A stretch of 64,000 nt of DNA, taken from Pleomorphovibrio marinus. GTDB taxonomy: Bacteria; Bacteroidota; Bacteroidia; Cytophagales; Cyclobacteriaceae. The notes under the pieces are model-generated. The model ran no database searches. It had not been told where the DNA came from and worked only from the letters and a program-made list of their open reading frames with translations. Positions 42,423 to 50,477 of this stretch are shown in pieces. How positions within the stretch are numbered: position 1 is the stretch's first letter; every line of letters starts with the position of its first letter. The position numbers and the translations under genes are program-made. Location: assembly GCF_003347495.1 (NCBI RefSeq), contig NZ_QCXY01000004.1, positions 434,001 to 498,000 of the forward strand, in the 5' to 3' direction.

Positions 42423-43292
42423 ATGGGTCTCGTGGCAAGAAACATCAATCCGTTTACTGACTTCGGTTTTAAAAAGCTTTTTGGAGAGGAAGCAAGCAAG
42501 GATATATTATTGGATTTTCTGAATGCTGTTCTGGAGGACGAGGTGGGTGAAATTGTGGACCTAGAATATGCCAAAAACGAACATCTTGGCACCACAGAGC
42601 TCGATCGCAAGGTGGTGTTTGACATTTTCTGTAGGACAGCGTCAGGAGAACGGATAATCATTGAAATGCAGAAATTTTTCCAATCCTATTTTAAAGAACG
42701 ATCCCTGTACTACACTACATTTGCCATCCAGGAACAAGCGATTCAAGGGGAATGGGACTTTCACTTGTATCCGGTTTATTGTATATCCTTGCTGGATTTT
42801 GTTTTGAGAGACCCAGAGATTACACCAGAAAGCTATTTTCACAAAGTAAAACTCCTGGAAACTACCACTGGCAAAGTTTTCAATAATAAGTTGAGTTTTG
42901 TCTATCTAGAGATGCCCAAATTCAACAAAAATGCAAATGAGTTGGAAACTAAATTTGAGAAATGGATGTATTTACTAAGGAGATTGGAATTTTTAGAACG
43001 TCTCCCGGAAGGTCTTCAGTACAAGATATTTGAGAAAGTCATGAGCATAGCAGAACTATTGAAATTAGAAAAGACGGACAGACAAGCCTACGAAGAGAGT
43101 CTGAAAAAACATCGGGATCTGAAGAATGCCATGGATACGCAGTATATGCTAGGAATGGAGAAAGGCAGGCAGGAAGGCCTTGAGCAGGCGGCTATCATGA
43201 TGATGCGTGCAGGCAATGATATAGCTTCCGTGTCAGCTATTCTGGGATTAAGTGTTGAGCAACTTAAAGCGGTAGCGGATAGATTGGGGTAG
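42423..43292 (+). CDS. Rpn-family recombination-promoting nuclease (PDDEXK_2)
   Basis: The Met at 42423 gives 289 residues starting MGLVARNINPFTDFGFKKLFG, the standard Rpn opening. The PD-(D/E)XK site is visible as FDIFCRTASGERIIIEMQ (Asp, then Glu-Met-Gln at the third motif). YPVYCISLLDFVL and SFVYLEMPKF follow, and the C-terminal coiled part MEKGRQEGLEQAAIMMMRAGNDIASVSAILGLS completes the family pattern. Rpn proteins are DNA nucleases that raise recombination; many are mobile or present in several copies. A decayed relative lies at 40.1-40.9 kb. This copy is intact. Confidence 0.92.
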   Translation: MGLVARNINPFTDFGFKKLFGEEASKDILLDFLNAVLEDEVGEIVDLEYAKNEHLGTTELDRKVVFDIFCRTASGERIIIEMQKFFQSYFKERSLYYTTFAIQEQAIQGEWDFHLYPVYCISLLDFVLRDPEITPESYFHKVKLLETTTGKVFNNKLSFVYLEMPKFNKNANELETKFEKWMYLLRRLEFLERLPEGLQYKIFEKVMSIAELLKLEKTDRQAYEESLKKHRDLKNAMDTQYMLGMEKGRQEGLEQAAIMMMRAGNDIASVSAILGLSVEQLKAVADRLG

Positions 43293-43310
43293 TGGATCAA
43301 AGACTATTGG

Positions 43311-43594
43311 AAAAAAGAATTTTTGAACCCCACATTTTTTTGTATGTGTATCAGACGGAAAAAGAAAAATACTCTCTAAATTGATTAAGGAGGGCATTAT
43401 TGTAAGTCAAGACCCGTTTTGCCCAAAAAGGCTTCCATGCTTTCCCTGCCTTCTTTCATCTGTTTATAATTGTTTTTCAATGGTCAGATAGCCTGTCCCG
43501 AACTCGCTTCGGGAGAATCTCGCAACGATAATCATCCCAGTGTGTGACGTGCTCGTCATGCTCGATTTCATATGTTTATAATTGTCTTTTCAGC
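43311..43594. repeat. Second duplicated block, copy A
   Basis: The block follows the Rpn stop and matches 44560-44796: GAATTTTnGAACCCC, a degraded terminator stem (about 43368-43397), GTAAGTCAAGACCC, CATGCTTTCCCTGCCTTC, TTTATAATT, then the dispersed element with GTGTGTGACG and GCTCGATTTCAT. Part of it also occurs at 23.9 kb. It then abuts a truncated secreted protein gene. No gene of its own. Confidence 0.85.
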
Positions 43595-43644
43595 GGTCAT
43601 ATGGAATGCCCAGAATAATCATCCCCCTGTGTGAGAATTCTTTC

Positions 43645-43794
43645 TCATGGGCATTTCATGTAGTATTTTTTCCCTTTAAAGGGAAAAATCTCAATTTTTT
43701 CATCATTATACCAGAAATAATGCTCGAAATCTTGAGCGTTAGCCAATTGGGCAAAGCATAAAATTAAGATGAGTTGCAGTAGATTTTTTTTCAT
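43645..43794 (-). pseudogene. 5' remnant of a secreted protein gene
   Basis: ATG at 43794 begins a clean Sec signal (MKKNLLQLILILCFAQLANAQ) followed by DFEHYFWYNDEKIEIFPFKGKKYY and then a stop after 49 codons, where dispersed-element sequence begins. The mature start resembles Bacteroidota secreted proteins with a WYNGxKI opening. The remainder of the gene has been replaced. It begins one base after the stop of the disrupted lipoprotein gene, so the two once formed an operon. Confidence 0.6.
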
Positions 43795-43795
43795 A

Positions 43796-44233
43796 TTAAA
43801 GCTCTTTAACCCTTAACCTGAACCTTTCGTTTTCGAACCCCTTTGGGATGATTGCCCCAAATGTGATTATGTTTATAGCAGCACAGTCCATAGGTTGGAT
43901 CTCGATTTCAACATCCGTCCTGTTACATCTGGATCTGAGACTTTGGGAAACCAATTCCCCGCATGAGTAGGAAGCAAACCTTCCTATTAACAGTGAGTTC
44001 TGTTCATAATCGATATCAATGTCCAAATATTCGCATCCGATATGTTCATGGAACTCGCCCTCGTTATTGATTAAGTAAAGTGCTTCCCTGTCTTCTATCC
44101 CGTAGTTGTTGAATTAGCAAGACACGGATGAAAGATAAGAAACCGGTACGATATCCTCCCCGCAATCAAAGAGATCGCATCCCCCCAAGGGAAAAAACAA
44201 CAAGGCAAAGCATATAAGTTTTAGGTTGTCCAT
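43796..44233 (-). pseudogene. Small lipoprotein gene with an in-frame stop
   Basis: AGGAGG lies just before the ATG at 44233. The frame reads a lipoprotein signal ending FPLGGC (Cys19), then DLFDCGEDIVPVSYLSSVSC, and meets TAA at 44116-44114. The same frame then continues without another stop for 106 codons (FNNYGIEDREALYLINNEGEFHEH, later Cys-rich RSRCNRTDVEIE) to 43796. The downstream part is clearly coding in style. So a nonsense change has split a 145-residue lipoprotein. Function unknown. Confidence 0.7.
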
Positions 44234-44288
44234 TCCTCCTGGGTATTTAGATCTTTAAAATAATTGTCAAGCAGCCACAAATTACATA

Positions 44289-44308
44289 AAACCTACTTAT
44301 GTAGGTTT
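44289..44308. repeat. Perfect 8-bp hairpin upstream of the lipoprotein pseudogene
   Basis: AAACCTAC and GTAGGTTT enclose a TTAT loop. It lies about 55 bases upstream of the disrupted lipoprotein start and could be an operator or terminator of something no longer present. Confidence 0.4.
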
Positions 44309-44437
44309 AGCAGTTTGTGCTGTAGCTTTTGGTTACTCATTATTATTGGTTTATTCCCAACTTAGATATTGTCCTCAATATAACGCTTATCTCCACGTAA
44401 TGAATGCTCATTTGCCAAGTTTCTATTATTAAGCCGA

Positions 44438-44534
44438 TTTTGTAGAAGAATCCACTAAGAAAGTGTTTGTGACTGACTTTTTTCCTAGTGAAATGGATAA
44501 TGACAAAATATCAAAAAAAAGAAGCAGTCTTTAG
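44438..44534 (+). pseudogene. 3' fragment of a ParE-like toxin gene (duplicate)
   Basis: From 44438 the sequence matches the last third of the intact parE-like gene (46407-46504): FVEESTKKVFVTDFFPSEMDNDKISKKRSSL then TAG. Only one residue (S for R in FFPSEMD) differs over 31. Upstream of this point the similarity stops abruptly. The terminator after it is also copied. It is a fragment of a duplicated TA locus. Confidence 0.85.
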
Positions 44535-44559
44535 TTTTTAAACTTAAAAAGCAGTTCGC

Positions 44560-44796
44560 AAAAGAATTTTAGAACCCCAGAAGGAAACAGAAAAATGCCC
44601 TCTAAAATGATTTCGGAGGGCATTTTTGTAAGTCAAGACCCATTTTGCCGAAAAAGTCTACCATGCTTTCCCTGCCTTCTTTCATATGTTTAAAATTTTT
44701 ATTCAGCGGTCATATGGAATCTCGCAATGATAATCATCCCAGTGTGTGACGCCTGCGTCATGCTCGATTTCATGAGTTTATATTTTCTTTTCAGCG
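44560..44796. repeat. Second duplicated block, copy B, including terminator
   Basis: This copy has the same order of elements as 43311-43594. Its terminator AATGCCCTC...GAGGGCATT (44594-44624) is perfect here and in the copy after the intact ParE gene (46574-46604). The dispersed-element tail with TGTGTGACG and CTCGATTTCATG completes it. Confidence 0.85.
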
Positions 44797-45337
44797 ACAA
44801 CTATTGTCAGATAGTTTAGAATACAGACAAGTAAACGTTCTTTTTGTCCCCGATCCGTTGGGCTACTCGGGGCAGGCTTTAACACAAAAAGTCTACGATC
44901 CCGATCCTTTTATCGGGGAACCAAAAAAGTCAAGTTAGGACTAAGTCTAGAGCCTTTAGGCCAGGTCGTGGGGAGGTCCTACCTCACCCGAGAACCAGCC
45001 ACACGACTCTGAACGACTCATGACAGGCCACTAACAAAACCCTCATGACAAGCCTTTCTTCTGACAGCCCATTACTTAAGGGGGAAGACCAATGTTCCAT
45101 TAACTCTTGAAAAGTACTCTGACATTCCCGTCTCAATCTACCTTACGTTCTTTTTGGTCCCGATAATCGGGATCAGAAAAAACCTGCCTTACCCGCAAAC
45201 CAACCGCACTCCCCTGAGAAACTCAGGGCAGGCCTATTTTCTGACGGCCAGCCACTAGCGGAAAAGTTAATTCATTTACCATTTGATGTTTTTGATTTCG
45301 TCCGAAATAGGGTGTGATCACAAAAACATAAATCCTC
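44797..45337. other. Gene-free region with decayed palindromes
   Basis: I see no gene in these 541 bases. Several hairpin-forming words occur, such as CCCGATAATCGGG near 45163-45176 and CCTGAGAAACTCAGG near 45213-45228, and TTCTTTTTGGTCCCGAT-type motifs repeat within the region. A related GGCTTGATCCAAAAAG stretch is near 40.49 kb. They look like remains of several dispersed repeats. Confidence 0.5.
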
Positions 45338-45873
45338 AGACCACGGCAGTGGTCAAACCCCATTAGCTCCGTTTAGCGGAGTGGAAACCCAGGGAAATGA
45401 GCAAAACACGACCCCTCGAACCCAGGCAGGGGTTCAACTCAAAAGAACATGATCACTGGGAGGAACAAATTTATAAAGCCCGTAACACGATTTCGGGCTG
45501 TTAAGATTATTTCATTAATTTTTTGCTTCGGATTGGCGGTATTAATCCCCGCCTTATTTCGACCACCCCCTTTTTCCCCCTCCTAAAACAGGAGGGGGAG
45601 GAGCCCAATGATGATTTTCTTTTTGATGGTTGATTGATGCGGTGATGGTGGGTGGAGGATTACAAATCCGCATAATCTGTACTCGAAATTACACATTCCG
45701 AGTAGCGGGGGTAGCGGGTAGCGGGTTCAAAACCGGTAGTTCAAAAAAATCCCTGTGGATAAGGGTTCTCATAAAGGGATGATTATCAATTCCACTTGCC
45801 TGCCGCAGGGATTCCCCGGACGGGAATGATGACTTGTTTAATAGTTTAAGAACCGTCAAACAGTTGTAGTCAC
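45338..45873. repeat. Duplicated non-coding block, copy B
   Basis: Matches copy A (41929-42341) in the same order; it is longer because of extra GTAGCGG words near 45706-45727 and an insertion around 45740-45835. It ends with TTAAGAACCGTCAAACAGTTGTAGTCAC about 69 bases before the TA antitoxin start. Confidence 0.9.
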
Positions 45874-45941
45874 GAACAAATTAAAGACACATGTCAAATT
45901 AAATCGTTAACTTTACTTATGACCAAATGTGACAATCAGAC

Positions 45942-46178
45942 ATGAAACCAGAAGTAAAGTACAGGTTGATAGAAAAACTTATCCAGACAGAGGACGAAGA
46001 GATTTTGAGCCGGATAAAGGGGATTTTAGATAGCAAGGACATCTTTGCTGCCTCTGACGAAGACCTTGTAAATAGAGCAAAAGCATCCTTAAAGTCAGTT
46101 GAAACAGGCCAAACCAGAAATATCAAGGATTTTAAAAATGATTTTGAAGCATGGAAGGCCGAAAAATCTATTCGGTAG
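45942..46178 (+). CDS. ParD-like antitoxin of a type II TA pair
   Basis: The protein has 78 residues, mostly helical and charged, starting KPEVKYRLIEKLIQTEDEEILSRIKGIL. It is the small gene that directly precedes a ParE-like toxin in many Bacteroidota and overlaps it by 28 bases. The C-terminal half (RNIKDFKNDFEAWKAEK) is likely the toxin-binding tail. Antitoxin role is inferred from position; no DNA-binding motif is obvious. Confidence 0.75.
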   Translation: MKPEVKYRLIEKLIQTEDEEILSRIKGILDSKDIFAASDEDLVNRAKASLKSVETGQTRNIKDFKNDFEAWKAEKSIR

Positions 46179-46504
46179 AGATTACACCTGAAGCCGAATT
46201 TTATTATTTGGAATTAGGTGAATACCTATACAAACATCAAACGCCTGCAGCAGCAAACAAAAAGTTGGCAGAAATACTAAGCATGGCAATTTCTTTGGAG
46301 AACCATCCAAACCGTGGTCGAATAGAGGAGAAACTTTCTTTTTTAGGAAAAAACCACCGTTTTTTAGTTTATCCCTATACCCCTCGTAAATCAATTAAGG
46401 TTATTTACTTTGTAGAAGAATCCACTAAGAAAGTGTTTGTGACTGATTTTTTTCCTAGAGAAATGGATAATGACAAAATATCAAAAAAAAGAAGCAGTCT
46501 TTAG
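46151..46504 (+). CDS. RelE/ParE-like toxin
   Basis: The protein has 117 residues and the ParE/RelE fold pattern: VEITPEAEFYYLELGEYLY, a middle helix NKKLAEILSMAISLENHPNRGR, then RFLVYPYTPRKSIKVIYFVEESTKKVFVTDFF, the beta strands with Arg and Tyr of the toxin. The start at 46151 overlaps the antitoxin by 28 bases. A perfect terminator follows at 46574-46604. A 3' duplicate lies at 44.44 kb. All parts are intact, so the pair is probably functional. Confidence 0.85.
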   Translation: MEGRKIYSVEITPEAEFYYLELGEYLYKHQTPAAANKKLAEILSMAISLENHPNRGRIEEKLSFLGKNHRFLVYPYTPRKSIKVIYFVEESTKKVFVTDFFPREMDNDKISKKRSSL

Positions 46505-46573
46505 TTTTTAAACTGAAAAAGTAGTTAGTGGAAAAATTGTTATTTCGCATATTACCCCAGATGGAAAAAGAAA

Positions 46574-46604
46574 AATGCCCTCTAAAATGATTTCGGAGGG
46601 CATT
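46574..46604 (+). terminator. Terminator after the ParE-like toxin
   Basis: AATGCCCTC (46574-46582) and GAGGGCATT (46596-46604) form a nine-pair stem with a 13-base loop. The same structure is copied at 44594-44624 and, degraded, at 43368-43397. Confidence 0.75.
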
Positions 46605-46667
46605 ATTGAAATTTCTTAGTTTAGCCGATGGAAAGTCGTTTTTTAAATAATAAAGATGTTCTTTAGC

Positions 46668-48686
46668 TTACCTATCACGCTCCGGCACAAACAACACCGC
46701 ATCGGCTACCACCATCCCATCGGCTTTTTCGGTGCTCACTTCCACGTAGGCGTCCTGCTCTGGGGAAAGGGAAAACTTGCCCAGATGCACCCATTCCCCA
46801 CTGGTCTGTCCTTCCACACGGATGTCCTCTTCCTTCACCATGATTTCCTTGGTTTCATTTCCGTCGTGGAGCCTTAGCAGGGTTTGGGAACTGGCGTCCT
46901 GCACCCGGGAGAAATAGACATATACGTCATATTCACCCTGATCCTGAATAGCGGCATCAAAACGGACGGTGGCTTCCTCATCCGAACTGGCTTTCAGAAA
47001 ACTTGGGCCATATCCTCCCCTTGCCTGGCTTTCCCAGTTTCCGGTGATGGTGACCCCTCTGTCATCGTCATTGTCCACCAAAATTTCGGCGGTGCTACCA
47101 TCTGCCAAGGGATTTTCCTCCAGTTCGGCCTGAAGAGCCGTCACGTCCAGGTCCTGAACTGCCTCTCCCCTATCTATGGCCATGCTGGCCGCCACCGCAG
47201 AGGACTGCCCCAATACCATGAAAACGGGCTCCATACGTATGGAACCATAGGCAATATGGCTGGCAGACAGTGCCACAGGCACAAATAGGTTTTCCACCTC
47301 TCCCCGCTTGGGGATAATGGAGCGGTAAGAAATGGGGTAAGGGCCAAAGCCTCCTATTTCCACATTCCCTTCGTTTTTCACCATATCTTTCCCGTCTTTC
47401 TCAATGACAATACGCTGAATATTGTGGGAATCCATAGTATAGGCCGCCATGCCCACACCGTCATCCACCACCTCATCCCCCACACAGTTGGCTTCGGTCA
47501 TTACATATTCCCCATCCATTCTCCTAACTTCCCTGACGTAGAGCTGGGGAGTCCAGTGGTCATTGTCCTCGAATTCATCCCTGGGGTAGCCCCATTCTTG
47601 CATTTCCTCCTGTATCTCTTTGGGAACCCTGGGGTCGGTCTTGTAGAAATATAATAGGGACTTGGTATAGAGGGTATGATCTTCTATAATCTCTTTCCTT
47701 TTTTCATAATCGCCCTCTGGATATTCATAATTGGCCCCTATCATATCAGTGGAAAATCCACCCCTATTGTTGATGTCCGTTTTATTATTGGGCATATGGC
47801 TCCAGATAAAATAGTTGTTCAGGCTTCTGCTATTAGGCTGGGCTTCAAACAGACGCACCAACAAGTCAAACATGGAAGGGTCATACCCTTCCGGCTCGGT
47901 GATTTCCACCCTGTTATCCGGGTCATTTGTCAGGCAAATACGGTAGTTGTAGGCCTGTATCTTATCATCCCCTGTGCCATCTGGCTGCAGTTCCTCGTCG
48001 CTGATGCCCCAAAGCAAACCACTGGAAGGGTCGCCTGGGGTCTGGTAAGGATCCACCCCGTCGGGGAATTGATGCCCGGTCATTAGTTGTACCCCATTAT
48101 AGGTTTCCCCATATTTATCGTTCGACTCCCTTCCATACGCATAACTAACCCCTGATTTGGCCATCAGGTCCCCCTCATAGGTAGCATCTATAAACATCTT
48201 TCCACCCACCTTCCAATTCGTGTCCGATGAAGGCTGGCTTGATTTTTCCAGGGTTATTTGATTGATTTTCCCGGCCTCTACATCCGAACTTATGATTCTA
48301 TAATCGTAATGCACTTCAATCCCCGCACGGTCCAGGTAGTCCTGAAAGGTGTTTTTGGCCACGCTGGGCTCAAAAATCCACTGTTCAAACTTCCCGTAGT
48401 GATCCCCCAGCCTTCTGTAGAAATCACGGGACAAGCCGGTGACAGCAAATTTGTTCCCTATATCGGTGTACCCCAGTCCCCCGGTGGTCAATCCACCCAG
48501 GTGCTGGGAAGGTTCTACCAGCAGTACCGACTTCCCCATGGTTTTAGCGGTGTAGGCGGCAATGACCCCCGCGGAAGTGGCCCCATAAATGACCACATCA
48601 TATTCTTCTGCCTCCTGTTGTGGGGCACAGGCCCAGTGCCCTATCATCAACAGGGCCAGTAGGGTAATTTTAATTTTTTGTAACAT
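46668..48686 (-). CDS. Exported FAD-dependent oxidoreductase with golvesin-like C-terminal domain (lipoprotein)
   Basis: The protein has 672 residues, lipoprotein signal ending HWAC (Cys20). The FAD site reads YGATSAGV (GATSAG at 35-40), followed by GGLTTGGLG at 64-72 and TDIGNKFAVTGLSRDFY. FEPSVA and [21 protein letters not shown] follow, the shared core of all six exported paralogs. Residues about 525-672 form an extra beta-rich domain (VTITGNWESQARGGYGPSFL to DGMVVADAVLFVPE) like the golvesin/xanthan-lyase C-terminal domain, which may bind carbohydrate. It is last in the operon, one base from the sulfatase gene. It is closest in its middle part to the 549-residue paralog at 59.7 kb. Confidence 0.9.
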   Translation of the reverse strand: MLQKIKITLLALLMIGHWACAPQQEAEEYDVVIYGATSAGVIAAYTAKTMGKSVLLVEPSQHLGGLTTGGLGYTDIGNKFAVTGLSRDFYRRLGDHYGKFEQWIFEPSVAKNTFQDYLDRAGIEVHYDYRIISSDVEAGKINQITLEKSSQPSSDTNWKVGGKMFIDATYEGDLMAKSGVSYAYGRESNDKYGETYNGVQLMTGHQFPDGVDPYQTPGDPSSGLLWGISDEELQPDGTGDDKIQAYNYRICLTNDPDNRVEITEPEGYDPSMFDLLVRLFEAQPNSRSLNNYFIWSHMPNNKTDINNRGGFSTDMIGANYEYPEGDYEKRKEIIEDHTLYTKSLLYFYKTDPRVPKEIQEEMQEWGYPRDEFEDNDHWTPQLYVREVRRMDGEYVMTEANCVGDEVVDDGVGMAAYTMDSHNIQRIVIEKDGKDMVKNEGNVEIGGFGPYPISYRSIIPKRGEVENLFVPVALSASHIAYGSIRMEPVFMVLGQSSAVAASMAIDRGEAVQDLDVTALQAELEENPLADGSTAEILVDNDDDRGVTITGNWESQARGGYGPSFLKASSDEEATVRFDAAIQDQGEYDVYVYFSRVQDASSQTLLRLHDGNETKEIMVKEEDIRVEGQTSGEWVHLGKFSLSPEQDAYVEVSTEKADGMVVADAVLFVPERDR

Positions 48687-48687
48687 C

Positions 48688-50469
48688 TTAATTATTTTTT
48701 TTATGATAAAACACCAAAGTCCGAAGATCCATTACTTCCCCATTGGGGATATCCACTGCACGCAGCGTCAATTGGTTCCGGCCTTCCTCAAGTTGAATGC
48801 TTCCCAGTTTCATGGTTTTAAAATCCTTGACATAAGACTCCATTCGCTCAACCCTGTCGTTTTCCATTCCCCTCAATGGCGGGTCATGTGCAGCATCCAC
48901 CTTAAATTCTAGGGAGCCATCCCCACCAGTGAGCCTCACTTTGGAACCTACCTGATCTTCTGGGCAGGTAAAATAAGCCTCTACTTCATATTCTCCGGAC
49001 CTCAAGACCTCCACATGCCATGTGATGCTGTCATTTTTTGAGGTCCAATGGGTGAAAAATGAGTCATTGGGAAACTGGTTGGACCGTTGAATGCCTCCAT
49101 GGGGAATTCCGTCCCTGGCAGGCATCTGGGTGAGTGGCGCATCGGCATGACCGAGCGGAAAGGGGTCAGAGGGTTTTTCCTCAGAAAAACGCATTTCCTT
49201 TTTCCATGCTTCCTTTTTCTCTATCATAGCTCGGGCTACGTCGGCTTGCCGTTCTTGGATAGGTGTGGTTTGTGCAGGATCTGACACCATGTCAAAAAGC
49301 TGATCATCCTTATCTAACCTGTACTGTTGGCTCCTCACACCGATATTCTTGTTCCAATGACTAAAAATCAGCCTGTCCGGCCAATCTTCCACCTTCTCAC
49401 CTTGCAATAATGCAGCAAGGCTAATTCCATCCAAAGAAGGGCTTTCGGGCAATGCAATTCCCGTCAACTCTGCCAAGGTGGGCAAAAGGTCGATGGCACC
49501 CGCGATTTGATCGATCTCCCTTCCCTCCTTAATGGCTTTAGGCCATTGGATATAGAAAGGAGACCTGACACCCCCTTCATCGGTGGAACCTTTTCTACCC
49601 TTCATGCCTCCATTCCATCTGAAACTATTGGGGCCATTGTCACTCAAATAGATTACGATGGTGTTCTCCTCCAGTCCCTGCTCCTCAAGTGCATCCATAA
49701 CACGTCCTACGTTCCAGTCAATATTCTCACACATGGCCAAAGCTGCCTTGGTAAACTCCACATCTTCACCATGGGCTTCAGGAAGGAGCATAGGCAGGGA
49801 CTTGTCCTTGAATTTATCCCACCACTCGTCCGGAACCTGCATGGGACTGTGAGGGGTGTTCAGGGAAAGGTAGAGCAGGAAGGGTTTATCCTTATGCTGC
49901 TCAATATAGGCAATGGACCGGTTTGTGAAATCATCCACCAGGTATCCCTCCCCTTTTACCAGGCGACCATTATGTTCAAGAGGGGGGCTAAAATAATCCC
50001 CCCAATGTCCTGAGCAGAATCCATAAAACTCCTCAAAGCCCCGGCTATTGGGGTGATAAGGGTGCTGCATGCCACTATGCCATTTCCCGAAGGTGGCGGT
50101 CGCATAGCCAGCTTCCTGAAAGTAATTGGCAAGGGTACGTTCAGAAAGGTCCATTCGTTCCCTTCCTGCTGAAGTACCTGTCACCCCACTTCTCAGGTGA
50201 TACCGCCCCGTAAGCAGTTCGGCACGGGTAGGTGAACATACCGGGCTCACGTAAAAATGCGTGATGCTTGCACCATTAGCAGCAATGGCATCTATATGAG
50301 GGGTTTCCAGGTTAGTATTCCCCGAGGAACTCAGGTCTCCCCACCCCTGGTCATCGGCAAGAATGATCACTACATTGGGTGGCGCCACTTCTTCCCGTTT
50401 CTCCTCACAACCCCATAATGTTAGTCCTAGAAAATAAAGTAATATGCAGCATTCGAGAGGCTTTTCCAT
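48688..50469 (-). CDS. Sulfatase (S1 type) lipoprotein
   Basis: The protein has 593 residues with a lipoprotein signal ending LWGC (Cys21). The alkaline-phosphatase fold is marked by VVIILADDQGWGD at 33-45 with metal Asp39/Asp40, and the formylglycine site C78-S-P-T-R82 followed by AELLTGRYHLRSGV. KWHSGMQHPYHPNSRGF also fits S1 sulfatases. A C-terminal region (about 440-590) adds a beta-rich, CBM-like domain. Maturation would need a formylglycine-generating enzyme, not seen in this window. It sits between two FAD oxidoreductase genes, so its target is probably a sulfated glycan handled by the same operon. Confidence 0.93.
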   Translation of the reverse strand: MEKPLECCILLYFLGLTLWGCEEKREEVAPPNVVIILADDQGWGDLSSSGNTNLETPHIDAIAANGASITHFYVSPVCSPTRAELLTGRYHLRSGVTGTSAGRERMDLSERTLANYFQEAGYATATFGKWHSGMQHPYHPNSRGFEEFYGFCSGHWGDYFSPPLEHNGRLVKGEGYLVDDFTNRSIAYIEQHKDKPFLLYLSLNTPHSPMQVPDEWWDKFKDKSLPMLLPEAHGEDVEFTKAALAMCENIDWNVGRVMDALEEQGLEENTIVIYLSDNGPNSFRWNGGMKGRKGSTDEGGVRSPFYIQWPKAIKEGREIDQIAGAIDLLPTLAELTGIALPESPSLDGISLAALLQGEKVEDWPDRLIFSHWNKNIGVRSQQYRLDKDDQLFDMVSDPAQTTPIQERQADVARAMIEKKEAWKKEMRFSEEKPSDPFPLGHADAPLTQMPARDGIPHGGIQRSNQFPNDSFFTHWTSKNDSITWHVEVLRSGEYEVEAYFTCPEDQVGSKVRLTGGDGSLEFKVDAAHDPPLRGMENDRVERMESYVKDFKTMKLGSIQLEEGRNQLTLRAVDIPNGEVMDLRTLVFYHKKNN

Positions 50470-50477
50470 CCGTTGAA

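Noticed and set aside
44797-45337. Possible insertion sequence
   Set aside because: There are several short hairpins, but no transposase frame and no matching terminal repeats could be found.
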